From: Aradus depressus
Taxonomy: Eukaryota > Arthropoda > Insecta > Hemiptera > Aradidae
Assembly: GCA_963662175.1 (NCBI GenBank)
Contig: OY759225.1
Coordinates: forward strand, 4,165,107-4,229,106
DNA length: 64,000 bases
Direction: 5' to 3'
The notes under the pieces are model-generated. The model searched no databases, was not told the DNA's origin, and worked only from the letters and a program-made list of their open reading frames with translations. Position numbers and translations under genes: made by a program. Shown one piece after another: positions 45,083 to 55,800 of the stretch. Each line of letters starts with the position of its first letter. The first letter of the stretch is position 1.

Positions 45083-45200
45083 GTAATATTATTTTTGAAA
45101 TTATTATGTTATGAATAATTATATTCATCAATTATACTCAGGTGAAATATTATTAATTTTTATTGAAGATTAATGTTTTCTGTATATATAAATTAAAAAA

Positions 45201-45535
45201 GAGGGCGCCTTCCAGTGGTATGCGTGCTTCTGAGCTCAAGATCGTGGGTTCGAAACCCGACCGAGGTTCTTAGTTTATTTTATCTGGGAGGTAAAATAAA
45301 CTTAAGCACGCCGTCCTTCGGATGGAACGTTAAGCGATGGTCCCGAGCCTATACGATGTCAGGTACTCGTTAAAGACCCCTACCCTAGGTGAATAAAAAT
45401 TTAGGGTAGGCCAAATTTAGGACTCCCAAAGTAGAGTCGGGCTCATGTCCACCAGAGTGACGAAAGAGCGCTCTGGTAGTAGGCGATATGACTTCGTAGT
45501 TAAAGCCCGGGCATGAGTCATAAATCCTAACCTAA
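45201..45535 (+). mobile_element. tRNA-derived SINE, near full length
   Basis: Same family as the copy at 47.4 kb, with box B GGGTTCGAAACCC intact and a small deletion in the box A region (TTCCAGTGG). Flanked by AATTAAAAAAG-like and AATTAAGAAAAAAAG sequence, an imperfect target-site duplication. Lies in the shn intron after exon 7. Confidence 0.88.
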
Positions 45536-45761
45536 ATTAAGAAAAAAAGCCTTGCAACATCGTCTTGTCTTGAGTGCGTTTCTCTATCAATCCCACTTCT
45601 GTTGAACGAATTTTCATGAAATTTCGAGAAGTTTTAGAACATATTTATCAAGTCATGTGCACTTTGTTTCAAATCCCTCACCTGCAATGCCTACTTTACT
45701 CAATGCATAATCCATTTTTTAAATTTCTTTTCAATAACTTCATTTTGGATAAATAAGTAAT

Positions 45762-46150
45762 ACAGAAGTATATTTTATTTACACCACAACTAGTTTCGGA
45801 AATAAATTGCTATCCTCAGTTAGTGAATCTTAAATTAGAGAAAGGGGTAAAAGAAATTATAGAGGCATCTCATCCAGCTAGACCCTGAGAATGGTCGCTC
45901 CTAGCCTACCACAGCAACAGAAAATAATTATTTATGTTTTTGTTCTTTTTGAATGATAAATAAAATAGTTAGGCCCTCATTTCCCCGACGACATTCAGCA
46001 ATGGATGTCGTCGCCTCCGCCGACCAAAAAAAAAAAAATAGACCCTGAGATGAGTCTATAACTTCATTAACCCCTTCTCAAGATTCATTACCTGAGGATG
46101 TCAGATAATTTCCGAAACTAGTTGTGGAATAAATAAAATATATAGTTGGA
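45762..46150. mobile_element. MITE, ends TATATTTTATTTA...CCACAACTAGTTTCGG
   Basis: The left arm is 45762-45830; the inverted right arm is 46075-46150 (CCTGAGGATGTCAG, TTTCCGAAACTAGTTGTGG). The interior contains a TCCCCGACGACATTCAGCAA TGGATGTCGTCG hairpin (about 45983-46016) and an A-run. Confidence 0.82.
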
Positions 46151-46189
46151 CTGATATCTCTTTATTATTTATTTAACAAGTAAGTCCAC

Positions 46190-46616
46190 TACATTCGTCT
46201 ATCAACCTTCATTGTTGCTCTTTATTGTTTTGGGGGCACCTTGCTGTGCAACATCACCCGTCGTGTCTGTAGAGGGAGCTCGGGATCTGACTAGTGCTTT
46301 ACGTGAGGTCATGGTGGGCTGGGAGCGACCACCAGTCGTCCAACTTGTGGCGATCGGTGGTCGCCCCAGCTCGTCACACCGCTATTTTTTGCTGCCGATA
46401 AACCGGCTGAACAGTGGGTAGCCGTCCCCAGTTGCCACGGATTCAGTCCCAGGTATGATCCTGTCCCGCGAATCAACTCCACCCTGGCCTGGTCATACAG
46501 CGGGCAATCAAGGACTACGTGTTCTGCAGTCTCGATGCCCCCACATGGACAGTTCCTCTTAAAGAAAAAGAGTTTGGAGTTTAAGTCTCCGGCTATCCGA
46601 ACGGCTACCAACCAAG
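46190..46616 (-). mobile_element. 5'-truncated non-LTR retrotransposon, C-terminal zinc motif
   Basis: The minus-strand frame (46309-46611) begins in FFFKRNCPCGGIETAEHVV and continues LDCPLYDQARVEL. This is the CX2CX7HX4C motif found after the RNase H/RT domain in several non-LTR clades. Only this C-terminal end and a 3' UTR with AATAAA-like sequence remain. It sits just right of a foldback MITE. Confidence 0.75.
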
Positions 46617-46859
46617 AAATAAATCATTTTGGATAGTTATGAAAAAAAAAGAGCAATAGGCCCCAAGATGATATTTTGTTTTTTAATTTACAATTGTTAC
46701 TTCTCAGATAAAAAAGCCAATTATTAAAATACATTGAAAAATGATATTTTCTTTAAATATTTGATTTATTTTCTTAAACTTTTTATAAATATTTGTAATA
46801 TTCTTGAAACTTTGAAAGCCTTCCAAATTTGATGTATGTTAATTAATTACACTAAATGC

Positions 46860-47393
46860 TATTAACTACACTGGACTATATGCTAATACAATAAACTCTG
46901 AATTCAGTATTAACTACACTGGACTATATGCTAATACAATAAACTCTGAATTCAGTATTAACTACACTGGACTATATGCTAATACAATAAACTCTGAATT
47001 CAGTATTAACTACACTGGACTATATGCTAATACAATAAACTCTGAATTCAGTATTAACTACACTGGACTATATGCTAATACAATAAACTCTGAATTCAGT
47101 ATTAACTACACTGGACTATATGCTAATACAATAAACTCTGAATTCAGTATTAACTACACTGGACTATATGCTAATACAATAAACTCTGAATTCAGTATTA
47201 ACTACACTGGACTATATGCTAATACAATAAACTCTGAATTCAGTATTAACTACACTGGACTATATGCTAATACAATAAACTCTGAATTCAGTATTAACTA
47301 CACTGGACTATATGCTAATACAATAAACTCTGAATTCAGTATTAACTACACTGGACTATATGCTAATACAATAAACTCTGAATTCAGTATTAA
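46860..47393. repeat. perfect 48-bp tandem array, 11 copies
   Basis: Unit TATTAACTACACTGGACTAT + ATGCTAATACAATAAACTCT + GAATTCAG, repeated 11 times without a visible difference from 46860, plus a final TATTAA. It lies in the intron between shn exons 7 and 8, directly before the full-length SINE. Each unit holds an EcoRI-type palindrome GAATTC. Confidence 0.97.
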
Positions 47394-47423
47394 TACTGTT
47401 GATCTTATTATCTTATAGAGAAG

Positions 47424-47763
47424 AGGGCGCCGGTAGCTCAGTGGTATGCGTGCTTGACTTCTGAGCTCAAGGTCGTGGGTTCGTAGCCCGACCGAGGCCC
47501 TTAGTTTATTTTATCTGGGAGGTAAAATAAACTTAAGCACGCCGTCCTTCGGATGGGACGTTAAGCGATGGTCCCGAGCCTGTACGATGTCAGGTACTCG
47601 TTAAAGACCCCTACCCTAGATGAATAAAAATTTAGGGTAGGCAAAATTTAGGACTCCCACAGTAGAGTCGGGCTCATGTCCACCAGAGTGACGAAAGAGC
47701 GCTCTGGTAGTAGGCGATATGACCTCGTAGTTAAAGCCCGGGCATGAGTCATAAAACCTAACC
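47424..47763 (+). mobile_element. full-length tRNA-derived SINE (reference copy), 13-bp TSD
   Basis: A 340-bp element bounded by identical TCTTATAGAGAAG at 47411-47423 and 47764-47776. The 5' end is tRNA-like: GGTAGCTCAGTGGTATGCG (box A) and GGGTTCGTAGCCC (box B, normally GGTTCGAAACC in other copies). The body has a TTTATTTTATCTGGGAGGTAAAATAAA inverted repeat split around GGGAGG, then CCGTCCTTCGGATGGGACG (a short hairpin), and it ends GGGCATGAGTCATAAAACCTAACC. This is the best copy for defining the family. Confidence 0.9.
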
Positions 47764-48026
47764 TCTTATAGAGAAGGGTCAAAGTGAACTCTAAATTCGA
47801 ACCAACGGAAAAACTGATTTTGTCACTTTCATCCTTTTTTTCATAATTGGTTCTTATTTCCTGTAATATATACAATTATTTTATTTCCTACTAGTTATAA
47901 CTTTGTAAAGGGCAACAAATGCCTGATTTAACTAGGGCATATATGTATGTATGTACTTGTAATAAAGAAAACAATTAGAACTCATGATGTTTTCTTTATA
48001 TAAACTTGTTCTTTTTTTTTTTTTAG

Positions 48027-48132
48027 GACGATGATTACAGTCATGGCTCAGAGTCAGATGAAGAAAGCGATGAAGATGATGAAGAGGAAGACGATGAAGA
48101 TGACGAGGACGACGAATTTTCTGACGATGAAG
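48027..48132 (+). CDS. shn: shn exon 8: acidic tract
   Basis: This 106-nt exon of Asp/Glu repeats (DDDYSHGSESDEESDEDD and onward, ending DDEFSDDE) follows a T-run acceptor. Donor GAAG|GTATAT leaves phase 1. An acidic region directly after each finger pair is part of the family's ZAS definition, so position and content agree. Confidence 0.93.
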
Positions 48133-48227
48133 GTATATTTTGTAAATATTCAATACATTCGAATCAATTACACTTGTTTATTAACTGAACTAACTTGATA
48201 AAGAGTAGGCAAAACATTTTTAAAAAA

Positions 48228-48870
48228 CGTTCGGTGAATCATTGACAATGTATTTCCCCAGAACGAATTAATCAATTAACTTTTCGCTCCCCCTCCAAAA
48301 CCGGTCGACCCTTTGCGCTAATATTCAATAGTTGACTTACATGGAGGCTCCTAAATTCTCATATTAAATTTTGTATCGATCAATTCATTACATCGGCAGT
48401 TATTAGGGTTTTTGAATTGAGCCACTTTCCCAGAGCCCCTTTTTCCCTTCGGTCGATATCGCTGAAAATTGAGAGATTATGTCCTCATTGGATTTTAAAT
48501 TCAAATATGAAATTTCCAAAACCGCGAAAGGGGAGAGGATTAACTCAAAATCTCTAATAACGGCAGTTGAAATGAATATATTGACAAAACATTTCATATG
48601 TGAATTTGAAACCTCATAAGGATGACACTTATTAATTTTCAGCTATATCGGTGATATCGACCCCGTTTAGGGGAGGGAGCTCAATTCAACAACCCTAATA
48701 ACTCCCGATGTAATATATTTATCAATACAAAATTTAGTATGAGGATTTAGGAGCCCTTTTGTAAGTTCGCTGTTGAATATTAGCGCAAACTGTTAACTAG
48801 TTTCGGAGGGGAAGCGAAAAGTTAATTGAGTATTTCTTCTACGGAAGTACATTCACCGACGAGAATTTTC
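48228..48870. mobile_element. ACTTCCCC foldback family, copy with both ends
   Basis: Left end TCGGTGAATCATTGACAATG TATTTCCCC...TTAACTTTTCGCTC; right end GCGAAAAGTTAATTG...GGAAGTACATTCACCGACGA, its inverted complement. Between them, degenerate units of roughly 100-120 bp repeat the order ATGTATCGACACGAAATTT, CATAAGGACGACACCTATTG, ATTTTCAGCxAAATCGxCC, GGGGAAGG, CTCAAAAACCCTAATAACT GCCGATGTAATGA. Best copy for defining the family. In the intron between shn exons 8 and 9. Confidence 0.8.
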
Positions 48871-49065
48871 TTTATTTTCATCAAGTGTTTCACAGAAGAA
48901 AATCTTAAATATTATCATTTCAATGTTTGTTAATTCAAAGTTTAGTGCTGTTTTTACAATAGTGCTATTCTATTTTTCTCATTTTTTAATATTAAAAAAC
49001 TAAAATAAATAATTTTGGGTAACAATAAAACAACGCAGATTTAAATGAATTAACAATTTTTTTAG

Positions 49066-49220
49066 GAGAGGATTGTAAAACCCGGAGAGACGTTGCTCGA
49101 TCTCTACTGACTCTGTCGGAGGTGACTCTAGAAACTGCACACCGGCAGTACGTGAATGCAGGGCTGGTCCCTACCAATTCTAGGCCACGCACTTTTCCAT
49201 ACACACTCGTCTCTACGCAG
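49066..49220 (+). CDS. shn: shn exon 9: ARSLLTLSEVTLETAHRQ region
   Basis: A 155-nt exon with acceptor TTTTTTTAG and donor ACGCAG|GTAAAC. It completes the split Gly codon and encodes a Lys/Arg-rich start, then VARSLLTLSEVTLETAHRQY and a segment with SRPRTFPYTLVSTQ. It fits phase 1 in and phase 0 out, joining the acidic exon to 50365-50545. A near-identical copy lies inverted at 8965-9119, differing at four bases, all synonymous. The antisense strand is also open but has no splice logic. Confidence 0.85.
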
Positions 49221-49307
49221 GTAAACATCGATAATATTCATTGGTCATTTTATGTATCCATTGTTGATCTAGAATGGGATATTAATATTTCCAATTACCA
49301 TTTTACT

Positions 49308-49475
49308 TCCTGGAGTTCTTAAATTTCATGATTTCCGACCTCTAGATTACAAATATGAAAAAAAAAATTATTTCTGTCTGTGTGTCATGATAACTCCTGA
49401 TAGTATGAATTCATCGACACGAATTTTTATATATGAATCCAGAACCCTCAAATCTATTGTCTTTCAGACAAATTC
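49308..49475. mobile_element. ACTTCC-family remnant after shn exon 9
   Basis: TTACTTCCTGGAGTTC, TTTCCGACCTCTAGATTAC, TAACTCCTGATAGTATGAAT TCATCGACACGAA. Same insertion as the element at 8278-8884 in the inverted duplicate. Confidence 0.7.
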
Positions 49476-49664
49476 TTTTGAACACTTCTTATAAACAATA
49501 ATTATTATCGGCTGATATATAGGAAAAATAGTAATAGACTCGCACTAAACCTTTTTTTTTGATCGACCTCACAACGAATCTAATTAAATAATCAATGAAA
49601 ATTATGTTTGAAATCAATGCAAAATGTGTGTACTGAATTAAATGAAAGAATAGTTAGATATTGT

Positions 49665-49922
49665 GTCTTATGCCCGGGCTTTAACTACGAGGTCATATTG
49701 CCTACTACCAGAGCGCTCTTTCATTGCTAGGGGAGTTATAAATTTTGCCTACTCTAAATATTTATTCACGTAGGGTAGGGATTTTTTTATCGAATACCTG
49801 ACATCGTACTCGGGACCATCGCTCTACGTCCCTTCCGAAGGACGGCATGCTCAAGGTTTTTACACCTCTCAGATAAAAAACCTAAGGGCCTCGGCCGAGT
49901 TTCGAACCCGCGATCATGAAAT
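49665..49922 (-). mobile_element. tRNA-derived SINE, minus strand
   Basis: CTTATGCCCGGGCTTTAACT to GGGTTTCGAACCC-like box B (GTTTCGAACCCGCGATC). The head end is missing after GATCATGA. In the intron between shn exons 9 and 10. Confidence 0.82.
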
Positions 49923-50364
49923 AGGACACTTCCTGAAACATTTTAAAACTGCTGCTTTGGTAATTGTTATGAGATGACTCTATGGGACAAAAATGTCTAA
50001 AATAGCTTAATCGCGGGTTTGTTGGTCTGGGAGTTTCGAAGATCTTGCGAAGTCAAAGAATCATTGAGAAGATCTGGTAGAGGTATAAGGGTGTTGAAAC
50101 TACTTTTGGAATGAGAAAAACAAAGAGCCATAGCTGTTAGGACAATGTTGCGGAGAGGAATGGCCACGATAGGTTGACAGAATCTCACACTTTGGAGGAT
50201 AGCAGCACTGGTGTATCAGTATTGTCAGAAACATAGTTAACACAGGTTAACTGTAAAATATACTGTATTAGATATATTTATGTATTTTTTCACTTTCACA
50301 AAATGCAGTGAAATTATTAAAATTATATTTTTATAATAAGATAAATGTTATTTGTTGAATGTAG
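49923..50364. other. intron sequence, unrecognised
   Basis: The minus frame 49997-50188 shows no family motif. The sequence is less AT-rich than its neighbours and may be an old transposon remnant. Confidence 0.4.
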
Positions 50365-50545
50365 GTAGTGGAGCCGAATGTAGAGAAAGTGTCCCCCGCT
50401 GAGGACGAGGGGAGCTGCTGGATGGGCAGTCCTGAGCCGATCTCTCTGGACACGAACGACTCGAGTATGTCCACCGAGGACAGTATCGACCTGGCACCTC
50501 CGGAGCCCTACACACCCATCGATCTCAGCAACAAGACTCTCCCAG
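50365..50545 (+). CDS. shn: shn exon 10: region with PIDLS motif
   Basis: Sixty codons plus 1 nt; acceptor AATGTAG, donor CCAG|GTATTA. The sequence is Asp/Glu/Ser/Pro-rich (SPEPISLDTNDSSMSTEDS). Near its end it carries PYTPIDLSNK, where PIDLS is an exact PxDLS core, the known docking motif for the corepressor CtBP. This fits Shn's repressor role; use of the site is inferred. Confidence 0.9.
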
Positions 50546-51061
50546 GTATTAAACCACCGCAAACTTTTGTTTTTTTATATTATAACAAGTTGTACTGGCT
50601 GGATACCAAAACGTGATATGCAAGACAGACTTCTTTACAGAAACTCTCTTCTTTTAAGAATAAAGCTATCATTCTGAACGCTATGTCTTGGCTTTCAATA
50701 AACATACATTTTTTTTAAAATTTAGAGCTAGAAAACTTTCGTTTAACGTTAAGTTTTGGGACCCCACAAACCCCCCTCCCGCTCAAATTTTAAGGTGTCA
50801 TCATACCTATATCTTGAGATGGGCCATCCTTAAAATACCCTACAAGTATCGTAAATATACGCGGATCTGTTAAAGAAAGGTAATTTAATTTTTCGGGCCT
50901 CCCACAAACCCTTCCTCCCGGTCAGAAATTTTGAGACGCCACATAGCCTATGATTGAGCTGGCTTTAGAAGGATGATACAGCTGAAATTTCATAATAATC
51001 AGATCATCCGTTGAATGGTACTCATTCTTAATGATTAATAGAGTCGACAGTATCTTTTCAA

Positions 51062-51415
51062 TGTAGAAGGAATTCGAGGTTCTGTCGTGTAAACGAAAAC
51101 TCAATATTTGGCCAACGTTTCGGAAACGTATTTATTTATTTCTTCAGAGCCTTATAATGACTTGAGTGGATGTGTTCAGAGTTTGTGTCCAGTATGTGAC
51201 ACCAGTCTTCATACTGGACACAAACTCTGAACACCTTCACCACACACATCCACTCAAGTCATTATAAGTTCCTGGGATGCTTAGGTCCCTAGGTGTAAAA
51301 CACTAGCCCACCACATATATTATAAGTCATTATAAGGCCCTGAAGAAGGAAATAAATAGTTTCTGAACCGTTGGTCAAATTGAGTTTTCATTTACACGAC
51401 AGAACCTCGAAGTAC
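51062..51415. mobile_element. MITE, same family as 16.4 kb, with an inner hairpin
   Basis: The ends match (GTAGAAGGAATTCGAGGTTC; ACGACAGAACCTCGAAGTAC). The centre has a second long inverted repeat (ACTTGAGTGGATGTG...CAGAGTTTGTGTCCAGTATG against CATACTGGACACAAACTCTG...CACATCCACTCAAGT). In the intron after shn exon 10. Confidence 0.85.
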
Positions 51416-51724
51416 TTATTTTATGTGTCAGTTTTCCCCATAGCTCCCTCTCCCGTTAAAAATTTTCAGATACCACATATATTCTATGTTTGACGGTCCT
51501 TGAAAGGTCTTCAAATTTCGTGAATATACATTCTGCCCACGAAGCTCAAACAAACAAAGATTGAACTGATGGTCTCTTAAGGCTTCTATATAGCATGAAA
51601 CGGATTTCTGATCAAACGAAACAGTTATTCTTTCAGTGCACAGACAATACTTTAATATCTTATATACATAAATAGGTCAATACATTATTTAATATTAATT
51701 TTAAATTGATGTTATTTTGACTAG

Positions 51725-52079
51725 GAGGGTCAGTGCAAACAGCAGTCATCACCTCTGTGGGAGGTCAGATGAGTCTTCTGAAGAGTTTATGTACAACAAC
51801 AGACAAGACGGAGGCCGGGGCAGGACAGACTGGAGGGTGCTCCTCTGCAGAGGACAGCACCCTGTTGCACACCTACCTGACGGAGCGAGCTGTCCGGGAG
51901 TCTCATCTGAAAGAGAAGCAACGAGAAGAGCCTGGATGTCTGGAGACAGCAGCAGGAGCCAAAGCCAAGGAGAGTGCCCTTGGAGTCTTAGCATTGTCTC
52001 TTCAGTCAGGACGACCTCCGTCGCCGAGGAAGGCAGAGTTCATCCCAGCTCAGTCTGGTCCTTCACCTTCTTTCATCAG
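51725..52079 (+). CDS. shn: shn exon 11: HTYLTERAVRESHLKEKQ region
   Basis: A 355-nt exon; acceptor TTGACTAG, donor ATCAG|GTACAT (leaves 2 nt of a codon). It encodes a small hydrophobic block (VQTAVITSVGGQMSLLKSLC), then TEAGAGQTGGCSS and HTYLTERAVRESHLKEKQ, a charged helix-like segment conserved in the family, then Ala/Ser-rich sequence ending PSPSFIR. The next chained exon is 8 kb away because the intron holds a 6.5-kb retrotransposon composite. Confidence 0.92.
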
Positions 52080-52661
52080 GTACATTAAATCTACAGTAGA
52101 CACCCTATAGGCCGGTTAAATGGGATTATGTTTCCTACGCTTCTCTTGTTCTCTTTATTTCCGGCATTTCTTCCAGAGCTCTCTCCGTTCTGACAGGAAT
52201 CGTCTCAAAATATTGACAGAAATTAACTTGGGATTTACAAATCCAAGAAAATATTTCTTAGAAATAGGAGGATGCCTCAATATTCTGGAAAAACAATCAT
52301 GTTACTGGACCATACAGCTGACTCGTGTCCAGCTGTTCAGGATTGTAGTTTATTATGGTTAGGTTCCGTCCCAACTGAAACCATATCAAATTAAGGGGTA
52401 GTTTACTACGAAAAATACGCAAGAGGACCTCCGGAGTGTAACATGCCTACTGTACTAATATTTTTTTAAAGGATAGAACACCAAAATCTTGTTACTTTCC
52501 CGCCAATTTCAAACTGGCATTACTATAAAGAATTCACTCTCAGAATTACAATGAAAGAAAGAAAATAGTTGATGCCAACACATTACTTTCCTATATAGTA
52601 TAAGAATGTTCTGTTTTGGCCATATCACAACTTTTTTTTAATATGTTAATAATACTTCTTC
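52080..52661. other. intron sequence left of the composite insertion
   Basis: The open frame 52120-52362 has no motif or downstream splice logic. It is ordinary intron as far as I can see. Confidence 0.45.
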
Positions 52662-52846
52662 CATCAATCTAGAAGTTTTTTTTTTTTTTTCTCTTCTTTA
52701 AGGCATTTCGACCACGAGGGTCATGGATGCCTGATGGATGCAGGTCTGTGGGGATCCTTGCGGGTTAATTTGGATAGGCGTAGATTAATAATAATAAAGA
52801 AGATATGTACGGAATAGAAAGGCTATGTGATGAAGATAATTTTGTT

Positions 52847-55800
52847 TTATAATTTAGATAAGAGATTTGTGAATTGTAAGAAATTAAATAGTTGGGTAAT
52901 TTGGAAGCTATTATTGGATAGAATTTCGGAAATATCCACCGCAAGGTTGCAATTTTCATGCTGGGGACTATATGCCATGCATTCAGTCAGAATGTGTCTG
53001 ACAGACAGTCCCACCCCGCAGCACTGACACAGAGGAGGGGGTTCCCGAGCCATCAGATATCCATGGGTCAGCCTCGTGTGCCCTATACGTAACCGAGTTA
53101 AAATTACTTCTTCTTTCCTTTTTTCTCGTATTGAAGTGTTCCAGACGCGAGTGGAGCTTTTAATGGTCCTTAGCTTATTATCTGTCACACCGAGCCACCG
53201 AATCTGCCATTTGATCCAAACTCTTTCCTTGATGTAGGCAACGAAGTCACTTACAGGGACTTCGGATGTAGGTAGTCCTTCTAGAATGGCGCGCCTGGCA
53301 TTCTTGTCTGCTGACTCATTACCTGCAATGCCGCAATGACCTGGGATCCAGAGGAAGGTAACTGAAGTCTGGTTTCTTCCTAATGACCATAGGGCCATCA
53401 ATATATTTTGGACAAGGAGATCTTCTGAATACAGATTCCCCATGGCCAATAGAGCCGACAGGGAGTCACTGCAGACTATCAGTTGGCTTCCATTGGGGAC
53501 AGAGACGTTCAGACTCTTGCCAATAGCTACTAATTCCGCTGTCACGTTGCTGCACAGTGAAGGAAGGGCAAATAGGTAGATCCTCTCATCGAAAACCACC
53601 GCAGCTCCTACTCCGATAGGGTGTTTTGACCCGTCTGTATATATAAACGTTGCGTCGGGGAAATCATTTTTGATCTTCATAAACTCATGTTGATATACTA
53701 TAGGAGAGGTGTCTTTCTTTAGTAATTTGGTCAGGTTGAGGCATATCTTTGGTGCGGGTATTAACCAGGGTTCAGTGCGCGTTAAGCCTGATCTTTGCAA
53801 TCTGGGGGTGTCGATGTTATATTCTTCCAAAAGCAAAGCAACTCGTGTTGGGAAGGGTTTTTGACGACCAGGAAAGTCCATATTATTCCGGGGGTGTTGA
53901 TCGTTCGGGAACAGCTTGTTAAGTGGATGGGTGTGTAGGGCTTGAATTTTTGCATAGTAGGTTAGTATTAATTGATCCCTTCTATATTGTAAAGGTAATT
54001 CTCCCGCGTCCACACAAACGCTGATAGTAGGACTGGATCGAAACGCACCTGTAGCTATTCTGAGGCCTGTGTGATGGACACTGTCAACCATCTGTAATGT
54101 CCTTGGGCTGGCGGAACCATAAGCCAAGCACCCATAGTCCAACTTGGATCGTATCAGGCTTTTATATAGCATCAGCATACTAGTACGGTCAGCACCCCAG
54201 GAAGTGTTACCAACCGTTTTCAGCCAGTTTAGTGATCGAAGACAGCTTGCACGAAGAGCCTTGATATGAGGCGTCCAGGTTAAGGTGCGGTCGTAAGTCA
54301 AACCTAGAAATCTGACCGTGTCAGCCATCTTCACTGAATTACCAAATAATGTGAGAGCTGGGATCACTGTAGGACGTCTTTTGCTAAAAAGAACCGCAGT
54401 GGGTTTGGGTAATGAGACGTTAAATCCAATACTAGCTAACCAACCTGTGGCTTTATCAATAGCAGTCTGAAGCTGTCCCTGTAAAGTTACTAGACATTTC
54501 TCTGCAGAATATATCACTAAGTCATCGGCGTAAAGCATTCCACGGACTGGCGCATCAAAAACTTCCAGAACCTTGTTAATGGCAATACTAAATAGTGTGG
54601 GGCTAAGTACACACCCCTGTGGTACACCATTTTCCAGCAGATAGTCATCAGAGAGAGAGGTTCCACAGCGTACTTGAAATGTCCTATTGTCCAGAAGATT
54701 CTGGATAAACATAAGAATATTGCCATTGACGCCGTAACTAAGGAGAGTGTCCAGGATATGCCTCCTCCACGTTCTATCGAAGGCACACTCAATATCAAGG
54801 AATACAGCGAGGAATTTTCTTTTTGCGTTGAATGCCTCCAGAATAGCCGCCTCTAGACCAACTAAGTTGTCAATAGTGCCCCTACCTTTCCTGAAACCAC
54901 TCTGCCACTGTGGCAGCAGTCCCTGAGACTCTAAGAACCAGTTTAACCTCAAAGAGACTAATTTTTCAAGAAGTTTGCAGATAGAGGATGTTAAGGATAT
55001 GGGTCGATAACTAGAGGGAGTTAGAGGGTTTTTGTCTTTCTTCAAGATGGCTACCACTATCGCTCTTTGCCACAGCTTGGGGAACCCACCGGTGGTAAAT
55101 ATCTTATTCAGAACTTTTAGAATTATCTTTTGATTGATTTTGTTGAGATGTTTTACCATCCCTATGCACACGTCATCTAAACCAGGAGAAGAATCTCTCC
55201 TTGAGTTTAATGCTGCAAGAAGTTCAGTTTCGGTGAAGGGCTGGTTAAATGGATCCAGGGGGTTAATATGAATTTGTAAGGGAAGGAGTTCTCTCGAGGC
55301 CTTGATTTGTTTAAAAGTGTGGCTGTAATTATATGAGGCAGAGTTATCCTGAAAATGCTTTCCTAAATGATTTGCTATATCTTTGGGTTCAAATATGACA
55401 GAATTGTTGACCACCAGTGCAGTTACGCCAGGAGAATAACCATATCCTCCTATTTTCCTTACTGTCTCCCACATTGTTCTTATTGGTGTATTGTGGTTTA
55501 TTTGTGCTAGAAAATTCTGCCAGGATAATCGTTTACTCCTTCTGATAATGTATCTAGCATGGGTCCTGGCAGCCTTAAAATGATCTAAGGTTTGCGTTGA
55601 TGGCCTGTTTAGAAAGACTCGCAGAGCTTTTTTCCTCCGTTTCACTGCTTTGTCGCATTCTTCAGACCACCAGGGGACAGGTAAACGACCTGGGACAGCC
55701 TTGGTCCGCGGAATAGCTTCTGTGGCTGCTCTTAATAATCGACTGTTCAAGTCTTCGACAAGTGAATCTATAGGCTCGTTGAAGTCGAGGTCATTAAGTT

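Noticed and set aside
47448..47500. A functional tRNA gene from the box A/box B sequences
   Set aside because: The same sequence recurs as the head of many SINE copies with a long non-tRNA body and a target-site duplication; the cloverleaf is not preserved.
51717..52088. Alternative frame MTRRVSANSS over shn exon 11
   Set aside because: Phase from the preceding exon and the HTYLTERAVRES block select the other frame.
52827..53027. Plus-strand frames across the non-LTR element
   Set aside because: Shadows of the intact minus-strand ORF2.
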